Below, one piece after another: positions 17,680-27,791 of a DNA stretch of 64,000 bases. The first letter of the stretch is position 1, and every line of letters starts with the position of its first letter. The stretch lies in the NCBI RefSeq assembly GCF_015453285.1, contig NZ_JADLZT010000011.1, positions 62,001-126,000 on the forward strand. The letters run 5' to 3'. This DNA comes from Lysobacter niastensis (GTDB lineage Bacteria > Pseudomonadota > Gammaproteobacteria > Xanthomonadales > Xanthomonadaceae). A program made the translations under genes and the position numbers. The notes beneath the pieces were generated by a model. It searched no databases, was not told the origin of the DNA, and saw only the letters and a list, made by a program, of their open reading frames with translations.

Positions 17680-18639
17680 TCAGTCGACGTACAGCGAGCT
17701 CACCGACTCGCCGAAGGCGACGCGGCGGATCGTCTCGGCCAGCAGCTCGGCCACGCTGAGCTGGCGGATCTTGCTGCAGGCCTTGGCCGCATCGGACAGC
17801 GGGATGGTGTCGGTCACCACCAACTCGTCGAGCTGCGATTTCGTCACGTTGTCCATCGCCGCACCCGACAGCACCGGATGCGTGCAGTACGCCACCACCT
17901 TGGTCGCGCCCTGCGCCTTGAGCGCATTGGCTGCGGCGCACAGGGTGCCGGCGGTGTCGACGATGTCGTCGACCAGAACGCAGGTCTTGCCGGCGACGTC
18001 ACCGATGATGTTCATCACCGTCGCCACGTTCGCACGCGGACGGCGCTTGTCGATGATGGCCAGGTCGGCGTCGTCGAGGCGCTTGGCGATCGCACGAGCG
18101 CGCACCACGCCGCCGACGTCCGGCGAGACCACGATCAGGTTGTCAGTACCGTGCGCACGCCAGATATCGGCGAGCAGCAGCGGCGAGGCGTACACGTTGT
18201 CGACCGGGACATCGAAGAAGCCCTGGATCTGGTCGGCATGCAGGTCGACCGTCAGCACGCGGTCGGCGCCCACCGAACCAAACATCTTGGCCACTACCTT
18301 GGCCGTGATCGGCACGCGTGAGGAACGCGGACGACGGTCCTGGCGGGCGTAGCCGAAATACGGCACCACCGCGGTGATGCTGCTGACGGAGGCGCGCTTG
18401 AGCGCGTCGATCAGGACCAGCAGCTCCACCAGGTTCTCGGCACTGGGCGCGTTCGTCGGCTGGATCACGAACACTTCCTGCCGGCGCACGTTCTCCTCGA
18501 TCTCGACCTGCACTTCGCCGTCGGAGAAACGGCTGACCAGGGCCTTGCCCAGGCGAATGCCGAGTTCCTTGCACACCGCCTCGGCGAGCGGGCGGTTGGC
18601 ATTGCCGCTGAATACCAGCAGGTTGCGATCGTTCTGCAC
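17680..18639 (-). CDS. prs: Ribose-phosphate pyrophosphokinase
   Basis: Makes PRPP from ribose-5-phosphate and ATP for nucleotide, His and Trp synthesis. 319 residues from a GTG start at 18637-18639, read as [20 protein letters not shown]. The GTG is preceded by a good GGAGAAG Shine-Dalgarno sequence, and the codons upstream run into the tRNA-Gln gene. Visible motifs include [16 protein letters not shown], the ATP-binding YFGYARQDR region, and the PRPP-binding [13 protein letters not shown]. Confidence 0.97.
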   Translation of the reverse strand: MQNDRNLLVFSGNANRPLAEAVCKELGIRLGKALVSRFSDGEVQVEIEENVRRQEVFVIQPTNAPSAENLVELLVLIDALKRASVSSITAVVPYFGYARQDRRPRSSRVPITAKVVAKMFGSVGADRVLTVDLHADQIQGFFDVPVDNVYASPLLLADIWRAHGTDNLIVVSPDVGGVVRARAIAKRLDDADLAIIDKRRPRANVATVMNIIGDVAGKTCVLVDDIVDTAGTLCAAANALKAQGATKVVAYCTHPVLSGAAMDNVTKSQLDELVVTDTIPLSDAAKACSKIRQLSVAELLAETIRRVAFGESVSSLYVD

Positions 18640-18721
18640 TGTCTTCTCCGCTTCGCTCTGACCGTGGGCGGGGTGACGTCCTGTCAGACCCGGGGCATCC
18701 GGACCAGTCCCGTATTCGAAT

Positions 18722-18798
18722 TGGCAGGGGCGGTAGGATTCGAACCTACGAATGCCGGGATCAAAACCCGGTGCCTTGGGCCACTTGGCGACGCCCCT
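18722..18798 (-). tRNA. tRNA-Gln (TTG anticodon)
   Basis: 77 bases including CCA. Acceptor AGGGGCG/CGCCCCT, anticodon arm CCGGGTTTTGATCCCGG with anticodon TTG, T-loop GGTTCGAATCC. Sits between ispE and prs, a conserved location in Xanthomonadaceae and Pseudomonas. Confidence 0.96.
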
Positions 18799-18828
18799 GC
18801 GGATGGTTTTCACCACCCCGGAGCTGAC

Positions 18829-19701
18829 TCAGGGGCGATACGCTTCGAGCGCGGCGTGCAGCGGCGAACGCGCCGCACCGGCCACCAGCCAGACCCGCAG
18901 GCCCGGCGGCAATGCCGCCAGCGCCGCCTCGGCCGATTCGCGCGTGGCGAACTCGACGAAACAACCGCTGCCGGACCCGGTCAGGCGCGGCGAACCGACA
19001 TGCGACAATGCCGCGAAAACAGCCTCCACGGCTGCTTCGCGGGCGCGCAATACCGGCTCGAACGCATTCCCGAGCGGCACACCCGAAACGAAGTCCGATA
19101 TTGTCGCGGGCGCTGCATCCCGCGTCAATTCAGGAGACTGGAACAGGGCCTCGGTCGGCGCATGCACACCGGGGTCGGCCAGCAGATACCAGGCCGGTGG
19201 CAGTGACACCGGCGCCAGGCGCTCCCCCACTCCTTCGGCCCAGGCATTCTCACCGCGCACGAAGACGGGCACGTCCGCGCCCAACTGCAAGCCCAGCTCA
19301 GCCAATCGCTCGACTCCGAGCGCGGTTCCCCACAGCGCATCCAGCGCCACCAACACCGTCGCGGCATCCGACGAGCCGCCGCCGAAACCACCGCCGGCCG
19401 GAATGCACTTTTCGATGGTGATGTCGGCACCGGGCGCGGAATTGGTCGCCGATTGCAGCAGTTTTGCGGCACGAACCGTCAGGTCATCCGCCTCATCGAC
19501 ACCCGGCACGGACCCGCCGTGGAGACGCACCACGCCATCCTCGCGAACGCGCAGTCGTATGGTGTCGCCCCAGTCCAGGATCCTGAATACGGTCTGCAGC
19601 AGGTGGTAGCCGTCGGCGCGGCGACCGGTGATGCGAAGGAACAGATTGAGCTTGGCCGGGGCCGGCCAGGACGACCAGCCGTCGGAATCGATGGGTTTCA
19701 T
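18829..19701 (-). CDS. ispE: 4-diphosphocytidyl-2-C-methyl-D-erythritol kinase
   Basis: GHMP kinase that phosphorylates CDP-methylerythritol in the MEP isoprenoid pathway. 290 residues. PAKLNLFL (14-21) carries the catalytic Lys, and the ATP-binding glycine loop [14 protein letters not shown] is at 101-114. Near the C terminus [12 protein letters not shown] is the third GHMP motif. Its ATG overlaps the lolB stop by four bases, so the two are translationally coupled. Confidence 0.98.
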   Translation of the reverse strand: MKPIDSDGWSSWPAPAKLNLFLRITGRRADGYHLLQTVFRILDWGDTIRLRVREDGVVRLHGGSVPGVDEADDLTVRAAKLLQSATNSAPGADITIEKCIPAGGGFGGGSSDAATVLVALDALWGTALGVERLAELGLQLGADVPVFVRGENAWAEGVGERLAPVSLPPAWYLLADPGVHAPTEALFQSPELTRDAAPATISDFVSGVPLGNAFEPVLRAREAAVEAVFAALSHVGSPRLTGSGSGCFVEFATRESAEAALAALPPGLRVWLVAGAARSPLHAALEAYRP

Positions 19702-20324
19702 TCGATGACGCCGTCGCCCCAGCGGTCGATGATCAGCCTAACCTGCGCCTCGCCGCGGCGGGCGGTGAGCCGGGCCGGCAGGACCGGATCGGCCGACATG
19801 GCGTTCCATACATAGTCGATCGCCCAGCCGCCCTGCTCCAGGTGCGCGAGCCGGCCGTCGACGCCATAGGCAACGCGCGCCGGACCCAGCCCTGGCGCAC
19901 GCGCACCACGCACCCATTCGGCCAGGGCGGCCACCGGGATCTCCCAGCCGGTGGCCTCGCGCAGCAGTTGCGCGGCATCGCTGCCTTCACGTGGACCGCC
20001 TTCTATGCCTTCCAGGCGGGCGCCGTCGCCGTCGCCACTGAGGCGCCAGCTCTGCCGGGTTACCGGCGCACTCAGCGCCACCTGGTAACGCGCCCCCTCC
20101 TGCCGCCAGTCAATGCGACCGCTGCCGCCCTTGCCCTGGTTGGCCACGGCGATGCGGCCCTGCAGCGACCACGCCGATTGCTCACGCAGCGCTGCCTCGC
20201 GCGCCACTTGCTCCGCTTCGGCCGAGGCGATCCGGTCGGGAGGCAACGTCGCTCGTGGCGCCGTGGCGGTGCAGGCGGACAAACAGGCCAATGAGACCGC
20301 GAGGACCAGCGCTCGTGCCGTCAC
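19698..20324 (-). CDS. lolB: Outer-membrane lipoprotein LolB
   Basis: Receives lipoproteins from LolA and inserts them into the outer membrane. 208 residues. Signal peptide with lipobox LSAC (lipidated Cys18). The typical [20 protein letters not shown] stretch and the C-terminal beta strands are present. It uses a GTG start whose GTGA overlaps the TPR gene's stop, and its own stop overlaps ispE, giving a tight three-gene unit. Confidence 0.95.
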   Translation of the reverse strand: MTARALVLAVSLACLSACTATAPRATLPPDRIASAEAEQVAREAALREQSAWSLQGRIAVANQGKGGSGRIDWRQEGARYQVALSAPVTRQSWRLSGDGDGARLEGIEGGPREGSDAAQLLREATGWEIPVAALAEWVRGARAPGLGPARVAYGVDGRLAHLEQGGWAIDYVWNAMSADPVLPARLTARRGEAQVRLIIDRWGDGVIE

Positions 20325-22057
20325 GCGCCAACCCCGGTCGTGATCGCGGACGCGCCGGTGCGCTCAAGCGCGCGCTTCAGCGAGCGATTGTCCGGGTCGA
20401 GGCGGGCAGCCTCGTCGAAATACTTGCGCGCTTCATCGCGCTTGCCGAGCTCCCATAGCACTTCAGCGAGATGGGCGGCGATTTCCGCGTCTTTCTGCAG
20501 CGCGAAAGCGCGGCGCAACTCCACCAGCGCGTCCTGCTTGCGGCCGAGCCGATAAAGCACCCACCCGTAGCTGTCGATGATGGCGGCATTGTCGGGTTCG
20601 GCCGCGCGCGCGCGGTCGATCAGCTCCAGTGCTTCGCGGTAGCGCGTCGTGCGGTCGGCGAGCGTGTAACCCAGCGCGTTGAGCGCCGCGATGCTGTCCG
20701 GATCGGACACGAGGATCTTGCGGAAATCCGCTTCGGCGCGAGGGATGTCATCGCGACGCTCCCAGCCCAGCGCGCGGGCGTACAGCAGGTCGGCATCGTC
20801 CGGGAATGCCGCCAGGCCACGCGCGTAGGCGTCCAACTCGCCGGCATCGTTCTTGTCCTCCTGCCGCAGCGACGCCTCCAACAAGTAGGCGTCGCGGCGC
20901 GACTCGTCCTCGGCGGTCACGTCGGACTGGATCGCCTCGAGCTCGGCATAGGCCTCTTTCGAACGCTTGAGCTCATGCAGCACGTTGGCCGCGCGCAGAC
21001 GCGCCTGCCAACGCTGGGGCCCGCCCGGTACGCCGCGGTACCAGTCCAGGGCTTCCTCGTTGCGCTCGAGGAACTCCGCCAACTGGCCCAGCAACAGGCG
21101 GCGGCTCGGTTCGGGCTTGCTCGCGGTGCCTTTCAACTCGTCATAGAGGCGCGTCAGCGTCAGCTTGTCTTCGGCCCGGGCGAGCAGCGAGGCCCGCAAG
21201 GCGTAGGTCTGGTCGTCCTGCGGCCCGCGCGCGAGCGTGGCGGCGGCGGCCTTCAGGTCGCCCAGGCTGTCGTACTCGCTGGCGATCGCGAGCCGGAGTT
21301 CGGCGTCGCTGCCGGCCTGCTCGGCCAGCGGCGCCAGCACCTGCCGCGCCTCGTCGGTCTTGCCGGCCTCGCGCAACTGGCTGGCACGCAGCAACGCGAC
21401 CCGCGGCTCGCCCGGGAAGCGCCGCACCACCTCGGCCACGATCTGTTCGGCCAGGTCCGGCTGCTCCAGCTTCTGCGCGAGACCACCAAACGCCAGCCAG
21501 GCCTGCAAGCGCGGCGGGATCTGCCCGTCGTCGACCAGCTTCTCGAGCAGGCGCGCCGAATGCTGCGGGTCGCCGGTCAGCAGCACGCCGAAGGCCTGCC
21601 GCCAGCCATCGTCGCCGGGCTGCTGCATCAGGGCCACCAGATACTTGCGCGCCTGCCGGTCGTTGCCTTTACGCAGCGCCAGCGTGGCCTCGGCGGCCTG
21701 CAGGCTCGCGGTCTCGCCGGCCAGCCTGCGCCACAGCGCGATCGCTTCCGCCGCGCGGGCGTCGTCCTTGGCCAGCAGCGCGATCCGGGTGGCCCGCTCT
21801 GCCAGCGAGGCGTCGCCGGCGTCCTTGGCAGCCTGGAGGTACCAGCGTGCGGCGTCATCCAACTGGCCCGCCTGCAGGGCGAACTCGCCGGCCAGCAACG
21901 GCTCTATCGACTCGGACGCGGCGTCCTTCGGTGCGCTGGCGGACGCCCGTTCAGCCTGCGCGGGAAGGATCGACACGGTGCCCAGCAGGGCCAGGGCGAG
22001 TGCCGCGGCACGCGGGAAGGTCGACAAGCGAAACGCTGCGGGTATCGAAAGCTTCAA
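20321..22057 (-). CDS. Periplasmic/outer-membrane tetratricopeptide repeat protein
   Basis: Large TPR protein (578 residues from the chosen start), probably periplasmic and involved in protein-protein contacts. Repeats with the AxxxYxxAxxxxPDN pattern are clearest in the C-terminal half, for example ALNALGYTLADRTTRYREAL and ARAAEPDNAAIIDSYGWVLY. A TTG start gives a clean signal peptide ending PAQA. A GTG at 22120 in the same frame would add 21 residues of unlikely n-region; neither start has a clear Shine-Dalgarno sequence. Coupled to lolB by overlap, which suggests a link to envelope biogenesis, but the role is unknown. Confidence 0.85.
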   Translation of the reverse strand: MKLSIPAAFRLSTFPRAAALALALLGTVSILPAQAERASASAPKDAASESIEPLLAGEFALQAGQLDDAARWYLQAAKDAGDASLAERATRIALLAKDDARAAEAIALWRRLAGETASLQAAEATLALRKGNDRQARKYLVALMQQPGDDGWRQAFGVLLTGDPQHSARLLEKLVDDGQIPPRLQAWLAFGGLAQKLEQPDLAEQIVAEVVRRFPGEPRVALLRASQLREAGKTDEARQVLAPLAEQAGSDAELRLAIASEYDSLGDLKAAAATLARGPQDDQTYALRASLLARAEDKLTLTRLYDELKGTASKPEPSRRLLLGQLAEFLERNEEALDWYRGVPGGPQRWQARLRAANVLHELKRSKEAYAELEAIQSDVTAEDESRRDAYLLEASLRQEDKNDAGELDAYARGLAAFPDDADLLYARALGWERRDDIPRAEADFRKILVSDPDSIAALNALGYTLADRTTRYREALELIDRARAAEPDNAAIIDSYGWVLYRLGRKQDALVELRRAFALQKDAEIAAHLAEVLWELGKRDEARKYFDEAARLDPDNRSLKRALERTGASAITTGVGA

Positions 22058-22143
22058 GCTGGTCGGAGTCAGGGCCGGTAGAATGGCGGCCTTCGGCAGC
22101 CAGCAGCTTATCGCAAGCACCTGAACGCAAGAGCCCGGCGTAG

Positions 22144-23415
22144 ATGAGTTTGTTCGTCCTTGGCATCAACCACCAGACCGCGCCGGTCAGCCTGCGCGAA
22201 CGCGTCGCGTTTTCGGCCGATACCGTGCCGGCGGCGCTCGAAGCGCTGCGTGCGTTGCCGCAGGTCCGCGAAGTAGCGTTGCTGTCGACCTGCAACCGCA
22301 CCGAACTCTATGCCGTCGCCGACGACGATGGCCAGGCCTTGGCCGACTGGCTGGCCACGCATCCGGACGAAGTCGGCGACCTGCACGCCTACCTGTATCG
22401 CCATCGCGATGCCGATGCGGTGCGCCACCTGTTTCGCGTCGCCACCGGACTCGACTCGCTGGTGCTGGGCGAGCCGCAGATCCTGGGCCAGGTGAAGGAT
22501 GCCTGGGCGACGGCGCGCAACGCCGGCAGCTTGGGCAACCACCTCGACCGGCTGTTCCAGCATGCCTTCACTACCGCAAAACGCGCCCGCACCGACACCC
22601 GCATCGGCGCCAATCCGGTGTCGGTGGCCTCGGCCGCCGTACGCCTGGCACAGGAATCGTTCTCCCGCCTGGAAGACTCCACCGTCCTGCTCATCGGCGC
22701 CGGCGAGACCATCGAGCTGGCCGCACGCCATCTCGTGCAGGCCCGTGCGAAGCGTTTGCTGGTTGCCAACCGGACGCTCTCCCATGCGCAGGAGCTGGCC
22801 AGCCGCCACGGTGGCGTCGCCCTGCCGTTGGGCGAGCTCGACAAGCATCTCGGCGAAGCGGACGTCGTGATCTCGGCCACCGCCAGCCGCGACCCGATCC
22901 TGCGCAAGCCGCAGGTCGCCGCCGCGCTGGCCCCGCGCAGGCATCGCCCCATGCTGCTGCTCGACCTGGCCGTGCCGCGTGACATCGCCGCGGACGTGGC
23001 CGAGTTGAAGGACGTGTTCCTGTACACCGTCGATGACCTCGAGCGCGCGATCGAGGACAACCGGCGCGGCCGGCGCGAGGCGGCTGCCGAGGCCGAAGCG
23101 ATCGTCGAACTGCAGGTGGCACGTTTCAACGAAACGCTCGTTGCCAGCACCCGCACGGCACCGTTGAAACGCCTGCGCGCGCACGGCGAAGCGGCCAAAG
23201 CCGAAGTGCTGGCCAAGGCGCGCCAGCAACTCGCTTCCGGCGAGAATCCGGAGGAAGTGCTCAACTTCCTCGCACATACGCTGACCAACCGCCTGCTGCA
23301 TGCGCCCACGGTCGCGCTGCGCGAAGCCGCGTTGACCGGCAACAGCGACCTCGCCCGCGCGGCCGACCGGCTGTTTCCCGCGCAGGACGGCCAGGACGAC
23401 GACAGCGCCGGGTAG
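22144..23415 (+). CDS. hemA: Glutamyl-tRNA reductase
   Basis: First step of C5-pathway tetrapyrrole synthesis: reduces glutamyl-tRNA to glutamate-1-semialdehyde with NADPH. 423 residues. The catalytic Cys50 is in [11 protein letters not shown], substrate and NADPH segments include [14 protein letters not shown] and [17 protein letters not shown], and a C-terminal dimerisation helix follows. Divergent from the TPR gene and followed by prfA, as in many proteobacteria. A possible -10 box TAGAAT lies at 22079-22084. Confidence 0.98.
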   Translation: MSLFVLGINHQTAPVSLRERVAFSADTVPAALEALRALPQVREVALLSTCNRTELYAVADDDGQALADWLATHPDEVGDLHAYLYRHRDADAVRHLFRVATGLDSLVLGEPQILGQVKDAWATARNAGSLGNHLDRLFQHAFTTAKRARTDTRIGANPVSVASAAVRLAQESFSRLEDSTVLLIGAGETIELAARHLVQARAKRLLVANRTLSHAQELASRHGGVALPLGELDKHLGEADVVISATASRDPILRKPQVAAALAPRRHRPMLLLDLAVPRDIAADVAELKDVFLYTVDDLERAIEDNRRGRREAAAEAEAIVELQVARFNETLVASTRTAPLKRLRAHGEAAKAEVLAKARQQLASGENPEEVLNFLAHTLTNRLLHAPTVALREAALTGNSDLARAADRLFPAQDGQDDDSAG

Positions 23416-23542
23416 CGACGACGCGCCTGCGTCACCCGTTGTTGCCTCGCCCCCCGGATCCGCCGGGCTATCCTCAGATTCAGACGCTCCGGCATTGCCC
23501 GGACGCGGAGCACGGCTCCTTCTTCCACCATCCCAGGTTTCG

Positions 23543-24628
23543 ATGACCCCCAGTCTGCGCCGCAAACTCGAAGCACTCGCCGAACGACGCGAGGAACTCG
23601 AACGCCTGTTGTCCGATCCGGGCGTGATCGGCGACGCCGAACGCTTCCGCAGACTGTCGCGCGAATTCGCCCAGCTCGAACCCGTCGCCAACGCATTGGC
23701 GGCCGAAGCGCAGGCGCGGCGCGACCTCGCCGGCGCCGAGGCGATGCGCACCGATCCGGAACTGCGCGAGCTGGCCGAAGAAGAAATCGCCGCCGCGCAC
23801 CTGCGTCTGGAGCAGCTCGATGCCGAACTGCTCTCGCACCTGATCCCGAAGGACCCGCGCGACGAGGGCGACCTCTACCTGGAAGTGCGCGCCGGCACCG
23901 GCGGTGACGAAGCGGCGATCTTCGCCGGCGACCTGTTCCGCATGTACGCGCGCTATGCCGAACGGCAGGGATGGAAAGTCGAAATCGAGTCGAGCAGTCC
24001 CGGCGAGCACGGCGGCTTCAAGGAAGTGATCGCGCGCGTGGAAGGCCGCGGCGCGTATTCGCGCCTGAAGTTCGAATCCGGCACGCACCGCGTGCAGCGC
24101 GTGCCCGCGACCGAATCGCAGGGACGCATCCACACGTCCGCCGCGACGGTCGCGATCATCCCGGTCGAGGAAGGCGACCAGCCGATCGAGATCAACCCGG
24201 CCGACCTCAAGGTCGACACGTTCCGTTCCAGCGGCGCCGGCGGCCAGCACGTCAACAAGACCGAGTCGGCGATCCGCATCACCCACGTGCCCAGCGGGAT
24301 AGTCGTGGAAAGCCAGACCGAGCGCAGCCAGCACGCCAACCGCGACAAGGCGATGAAGCGCCTGAGCGCGATCCTCGCCGAAGCACAGGCGGCCAAGGCT
24401 GCCGCCGCGCAGGCGGAGACGCGCAAGCTCCAGGTCGGCAGCGGCGACCGCAGCCAGCGCATCCGCACGTACAACTTCCCGCAGGGCCGGATCACCGACC
24501 ATCGCGTCGAAGGACTCACCCTTTACGACCTGCCCCACGTCATCGAGGGCGACCTGGACGCGCTGATCGGCCGCCTGCAGCATGAACACCAGGCCGACGA
24601 ACTCGCGCGATTGACCGCATCGGCGTGA
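23543..24628 (+). CDS. prfA: Peptide chain release factor 1
   Basis: Recognises UAA and UAG stop codons and triggers peptide release. 361 residues from ATG 23543 ([20 protein letters not shown]). The PAT tripeptide that discriminates RF1 is in [10 protein letters not shown], and the catalytic GGQ is in [16 protein letters not shown] (about 225-240). An open frame upstream of the ATG is not conserved. Usually co-transcribed with hemA; the gap here is 127 bases. Confidence 0.98.
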   Translation: MTPSLRRKLEALAERREELERLLSDPGVIGDAERFRRLSREFAQLEPVANALAAEAQARRDLAGAEAMRTDPELRELAEEEIAAAHLRLEQLDAELLSHLIPKDPRDEGDLYLEVRAGTGGDEAAIFAGDLFRMYARYAERQGWKVEIESSSPGEHGGFKEVIARVEGRGAYSRLKFESGTHRVQRVPATESQGRIHTSAATVAIIPVEEGDQPIEINPADLKVDTFRSSGAGGQHVNKTESAIRITHVPSGIVVESQTERSQHANRDKAMKRLSAILAEAQAAKAAAAQAETRKLQVGSGDRSQRIRTYNFPQGRITDHRVEGLTLYDLPHVIEGDLDALIGRLQHEHQADELARLTASA

Positions 24629-24657
24629 CACGCAAAACAACCAGCACGGGAGGCAGC

Positions 24658-25110
24658 ATGAGCGAGGCAGTCGTCCATCGCGCGGGGCTCGACGATCTCG
24701 ACGCGTTGGCGCCGTTGTTCGACCGATACCGCGGCTTCTACCAGCAGTCCTCCGACGAGGCGCTGGCCAGGCGCTTCCTCTCGCAGCGCCTGGAGCGCAG
24801 CGAATCGGCGGTATTCCTCGCGCAACTGGATGGATCGCCGGCCGGCTTCACCCAGCTCTACCCCACCTTCTCGTCGGTCCGCGCCGCGCGCGTATGGGTG
24901 CTCAACGATCTGTTCGTCGCACCGGATGCGCGCCGCCGTGGCGTCGCACAGGCGCTGATCGACGCCGCCGCGGCATTCGCCCGCAACGACGGTGCCATCC
25001 GGCTCGAACTGGAGACGATGCCCGACAACCGCACCGCCCAGGCGTTGTACGAAGCCGGCGGCTGGCAGCGTTACGACGAAACGTTGCGCTATCACCTCCC
25101 GCTGGCCTGA
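24658..25110 (+). CDS. GNAT-family N-acetyltransferase
   Basis: Predicted acyl-CoA transferase of unknown substrate. 150 residues from ATG 24658, which has a good GGGAGG Shine-Dalgarno sequence; a GTG overlapping the prfA stop is less likely. The acetyl-CoA loop is visible in VLNDLFVAPDARRRGVAQAL (motif A, RRRGVA), followed by the C-terminal ARNDGAIRLELETMPDNRTA strand-helix. Its position behind prfA might suggest modification of a translation component (prmC-like context), but that is speculation. Confidence 0.9.
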   Translation: MSEAVVHRAGLDDLDALAPLFDRYRGFYQQSSDEALARRFLSQRLERSESAVFLAQLDGSPAGFTQLYPTFSSVRAARVWVLNDLFVAPDARRRGVAQALIDAAAAFARNDGAIRLELETMPDNRTAQALYEAGGWQRYDETLRYHLPLA

Positions 25111-25114
25111 TGCC

Positions 25115-26863
25115 GTGAACGCCGCCACTCCCTCCGACCCGCGCATCGGCCTGCGCCAGGCGCTGCAACGCAATCCGGGCGACGCCTTCGCGTGGATCCT
25201 GCTGGCCGAGCACGAACTCGACCATGGCGATGCGCGCGCCGGCGAGGAAGCGTCACGCCGCGCCCTGAGCCTGCAGCCAGGCCATCCGGAAGCCCTCGCC
25301 CGGCTCGGGCGCGCGCAATGGATGCAGGGCCAGCGTCACGAAGCAGTGGCCAGCCTCAGCGAAGCCGCACGCAACGCGCCCTACCACCCGGGCATCGCGG
25401 TCTGGCTTGCACACGCACTGGAAGATGCCGGCGAGGCCGAAGCCGCGCTTCAGGCCTATGCGCACGCGTACTCGCTGGCACCGGACGAGCCGCAACTGGC
25501 CGCCTACCTGCTGGCCTGGCGGCGCAAGCTGTGCGACTGGCGCGACCTCGACGGCCTCGCCAAGCAGGTGCGCGACGCCGTGAACGCAGGCCGCGCTGCC
25601 GTGGAGCCATTCGCGTTCCTCAGCGAGGACGCCAGCGCGGCCGAGCAATTGCGATGCGCACGGCTGCGTGCCAGCGCGCTTGCGCAGTCCGTGCGACCAA
25701 TGCCGCCCGCTCCTGCGGCCATGGCGTCACCGACGGTGCGATTGGGATTCCTGTCCAACGGTTTTGGTGCGCATCCGACCGGCCTGCTGACCGCGGCGAT
25801 GTTCGAGCAACTGCGCAGGCAGGCGGATATCGAGATCCATCTGTTCGCTCTAAACCGCGACGACGGCAGCACGATCCGGCAACGCCTGCAGGCGGCAGCC
25901 CACGTGCTGCATGACGTGTCGATGCGACCGCACGCGCAGGTGGCCGAAGCGATACGCAACGCCGGCGTCGAAGTGCTGTTCGACCTGCGCGGCTGGGGCG
26001 GTGGCGGTGCTCCCGAGGTGCTGGCGATGCGACCCGCCCCGGTGCAGGTCAACTGGCTGGCGTATCCAGGCACGTCCGGCGCGCCGTGGATCGATTACGT
26101 GCTGGCCGACCGTTTCGTGCTGCCGCAGTCGATGGCGGCCGATTTCAGCGAAGCGGTGACGTGGCTACCGCGTTGTTTCCAGCCCAGCGACACCGCGCGC
26201 GCGGTGCCGCCTGCGCCGTCGCGAGAGGCCTGCGGCCTGCCGGAACGCGGCGAAGGCAGCGAAGGTTTCGTCTTCTGCTGCTTCAACAACAGTTACAAAC
26301 TCAACCCGCGCAGCATGTCGCGCGCGCTGGCGGTGTTGCGCGAAACACCCGGCAGCGTGCTCTGGCTGCTGTCAGGGCCGGGCGATGCGGACAACCGCCT
26401 GCGCGCGTTCGCGACGAGCCAGGGCGTCGACCCGAACCGGTTGGTGTTCATGGGCAAGCAGCCGCACGCCGAGTACCTCGCGCGCCTGCAACTGGCAGAC
26501 CTGTTCCTGGACACCGAACCCTACAACGCGCACACGACCGCATCCGATGCCCTGTGGGCCGGATGCCCGGTACTCACGCGCCCCGGCAGCACGTTTGCGG
26601 CGCGCGTGGCGGGCAGCCTCAACCACCACCTGCGCCTGCCGTCGATGAACGTCAACGACGACACCACGTTCGTGGCACGCGCCGTCGCGCTCGCGCACGA
26701 CCCGCAGGCGCTGGCCGCGCTGCGGCAGGAACTCGCGCAACGCCGGGCCGACAGCGGCCTGTTCGACATGGCGGCGTTCGCCACGCACTTCGCCGCCATC
26801 GCGCAGCAGATGGCGCAGCGTCATCGCCAGGGCCTGCCGCCGGCGCCGCTGGGACACGGCTGA
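25115..26863 (+). CDS. TPR protein with O-GlcNAc-transferase-like (GT41/SPINDLY) domain
   Basis: Resembles the bacterial OGT homologue known from Xanthomonas: N-terminal TPRs (about residues 10-130, WILLAEHELDHGDARAGEEA, ALSLQPGHPEALARLGRAQW) fused to a GT-B domain (about 210-570). Diagnostic GT41 segments are PAPVQVNWLAYPGTSGAPWI, FVFCCFNNSYKLNPRSM, LWLLSGPGDADNRLR and DTEPYNAHTTASDALWAGCP. 582 residues from a GTG that follows the GNAT stop by four bases. The likely donor is a UDP- or GDP-sugar and the target protein is unknown. Confidence 0.88.
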   Translation: MNAATPSDPRIGLRQALQRNPGDAFAWILLAEHELDHGDARAGEEASRRALSLQPGHPEALARLGRAQWMQGQRHEAVASLSEAARNAPYHPGIAVWLAHALEDAGEAEAALQAYAHAYSLAPDEPQLAAYLLAWRRKLCDWRDLDGLAKQVRDAVNAGRAAVEPFAFLSEDASAAEQLRCARLRASALAQSVRPMPPAPAAMASPTVRLGFLSNGFGAHPTGLLTAAMFEQLRRQADIEIHLFALNRDDGSTIRQRLQAAAHVLHDVSMRPHAQVAEAIRNAGVEVLFDLRGWGGGGAPEVLAMRPAPVQVNWLAYPGTSGAPWIDYVLADRFVLPQSMAADFSEAVTWLPRCFQPSDTARAVPPAPSREACGLPERGEGSEGFVFCCFNNSYKLNPRSMSRALAVLRETPGSVLWLLSGPGDADNRLRAFATSQGVDPNRLVFMGKQPHAEYLARLQLADLFLDTEPYNAHTTASDALWAGCPVLTRPGSTFAARVAGSLNHHLRLPSMNVNDDTTFVARAVALAHDPQALAALRQELAQRRADSGLFDMAAFATHFAAIAQQMAQRHRQGLPPAPLGHG

Positions 26864-26890
26864 ACACCCGGATGCGGTAGGCTGCGCGCC

Positions 26891-27412
26891 ATGACTGCCG
26901 AACGCGACCTCATTCCGCTCAACCTGTGCGTGCTGACCGTATCGGACTCGCGCACGCTGGCCGAGGACAGCTCGGGCGATTACCTGGTGCAGGCACTGAT
27001 CGATGCGGGGCACCGCCTCGCCGATCGCAGGCTGTTGCCCGACGACCGTTACAAGCTGCGCGCCGTGGTGTCGCAGTGGATCGCCGACGACGGCGTCGAC
27101 GGCATCCTGGTCACCGGAGGCACCGGCTTCACCGGCCGCGACTCCACGCCGGAAGCGCTGCTACCGCTGCTCGACAAGGAGATGCCCGGCTTCGGCGAGC
27201 TGTTCCGCGCGATCAGCTACGACGAGATCGGCACCTCGACGCTGCAGTCGCGCGCGTTCGCCGGCCTCGCCAACGGTACGTTCGTGTTCGCCCTGCCCGG
27301 CTCGACCTCGGCCTGCCGCACGGCATGGGACAAGATCATCGTGTCCCAGCTCGACGCCCGCACGCGTCCGTGCAACCTCGCCACGTTGCGGCCGCGCCTG
27401 AAGGAACGCTAG
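26891..27412 (+). CDS. moaB: Molybdenum cofactor biosynthesis protein B
   Basis: MogA/MoaB-family protein that adenylates molybdopterin. 173 residues. Starts with the conserved [18 protein letters not shown], with [20 protein letters not shown] (about 75-94) forming the MPT-binding loop, and [18 protein letters not shown] and [18 protein letters not shown] further on. No other moa gene is in the window. It is followed after 16 bases by the XRE regulator. Confidence 0.95.
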   Translation: MTAERDLIPLNLCVLTVSDSRTLAEDSSGDYLVQALIDAGHRLADRRLLPDDRYKLRAVVSQWIADDGVDGILVTGGTGFTGRDSTPEALLPLLDKEMPGFGELFRAISYDEIGTSTLQSRAFAGLANGTFVFALPGSTSACRTAWDKIIVSQLDARTRPCNLATLRPRLKER

Positions 27413-27428
27413 TCAAAGGAGTAACCCG

Positions 27429-27791
27429 ATGCCGCTGGACACCACGCTGCGACTGCTCGCCAAAGCCCGGGGCCTGACCACCGCCGACATCGCCACTGCC
27501 ATTCCGCGTGCCGGCGTCGCCACCGTCAGCGCCTGGCTGCGCGGCGACAAGATGCCCGGCAAGGAGCAACTCGACGCGCTGGCGCGCACCTTTGGCGTCC
27601 CTGCCGGCGCCCTGCTCGCCGAACTTGCCAGCACGCTCGACCCGGCGCGCACGCAGGGGGAACATGACCTGCTCGCGGCCTACCGCGCACTCAACACCCG
27701 CCAGCAGGGCGCACTGCTGGAAGTGGCCACGTCGATGGCGGGCAGCGCCCGCACGCGCGCTCCGCGCACGCGCGGGAAGCCGGCGCGATGA
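27429..27791 (+). CDS. XRE-type helix-turn-helix regulator
   Basis: 120 residues with an N-terminal HTH (about 5-65). The pattern is LTTADIATAIPRAGVATVSAWLRGDKMP, scanning helix then recognition helix, followed by LARTFGVPAGALLAE, as in lambda-repressor-like regulators. The C terminus is basic and unstructured. Excellent Shine-Dalgarno sequence (AAGGAG). Its stop overlaps the ppk2 start by four bases, so the two are made together. It may sense nucleotide or phosphate state, but no ligand domain is visible. Confidence 0.85.
   Translation: MPLDTTLRLLAKARGLTTADIATAIPRAGVATVSAWLRGDKMPGKEQLDALARTFGVPAGALLAELASTLDPARTQGEHDLLAAYRALNTRQQGALLEVATSMAGSARTRAPRTRGKPAR

Noticed and set aside
22108-23751. 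547-codon open frame on the minus strand opposite hemA
   Set aside because: hemA is intact and recognisable; the antisense translation has no domain-like sequence.
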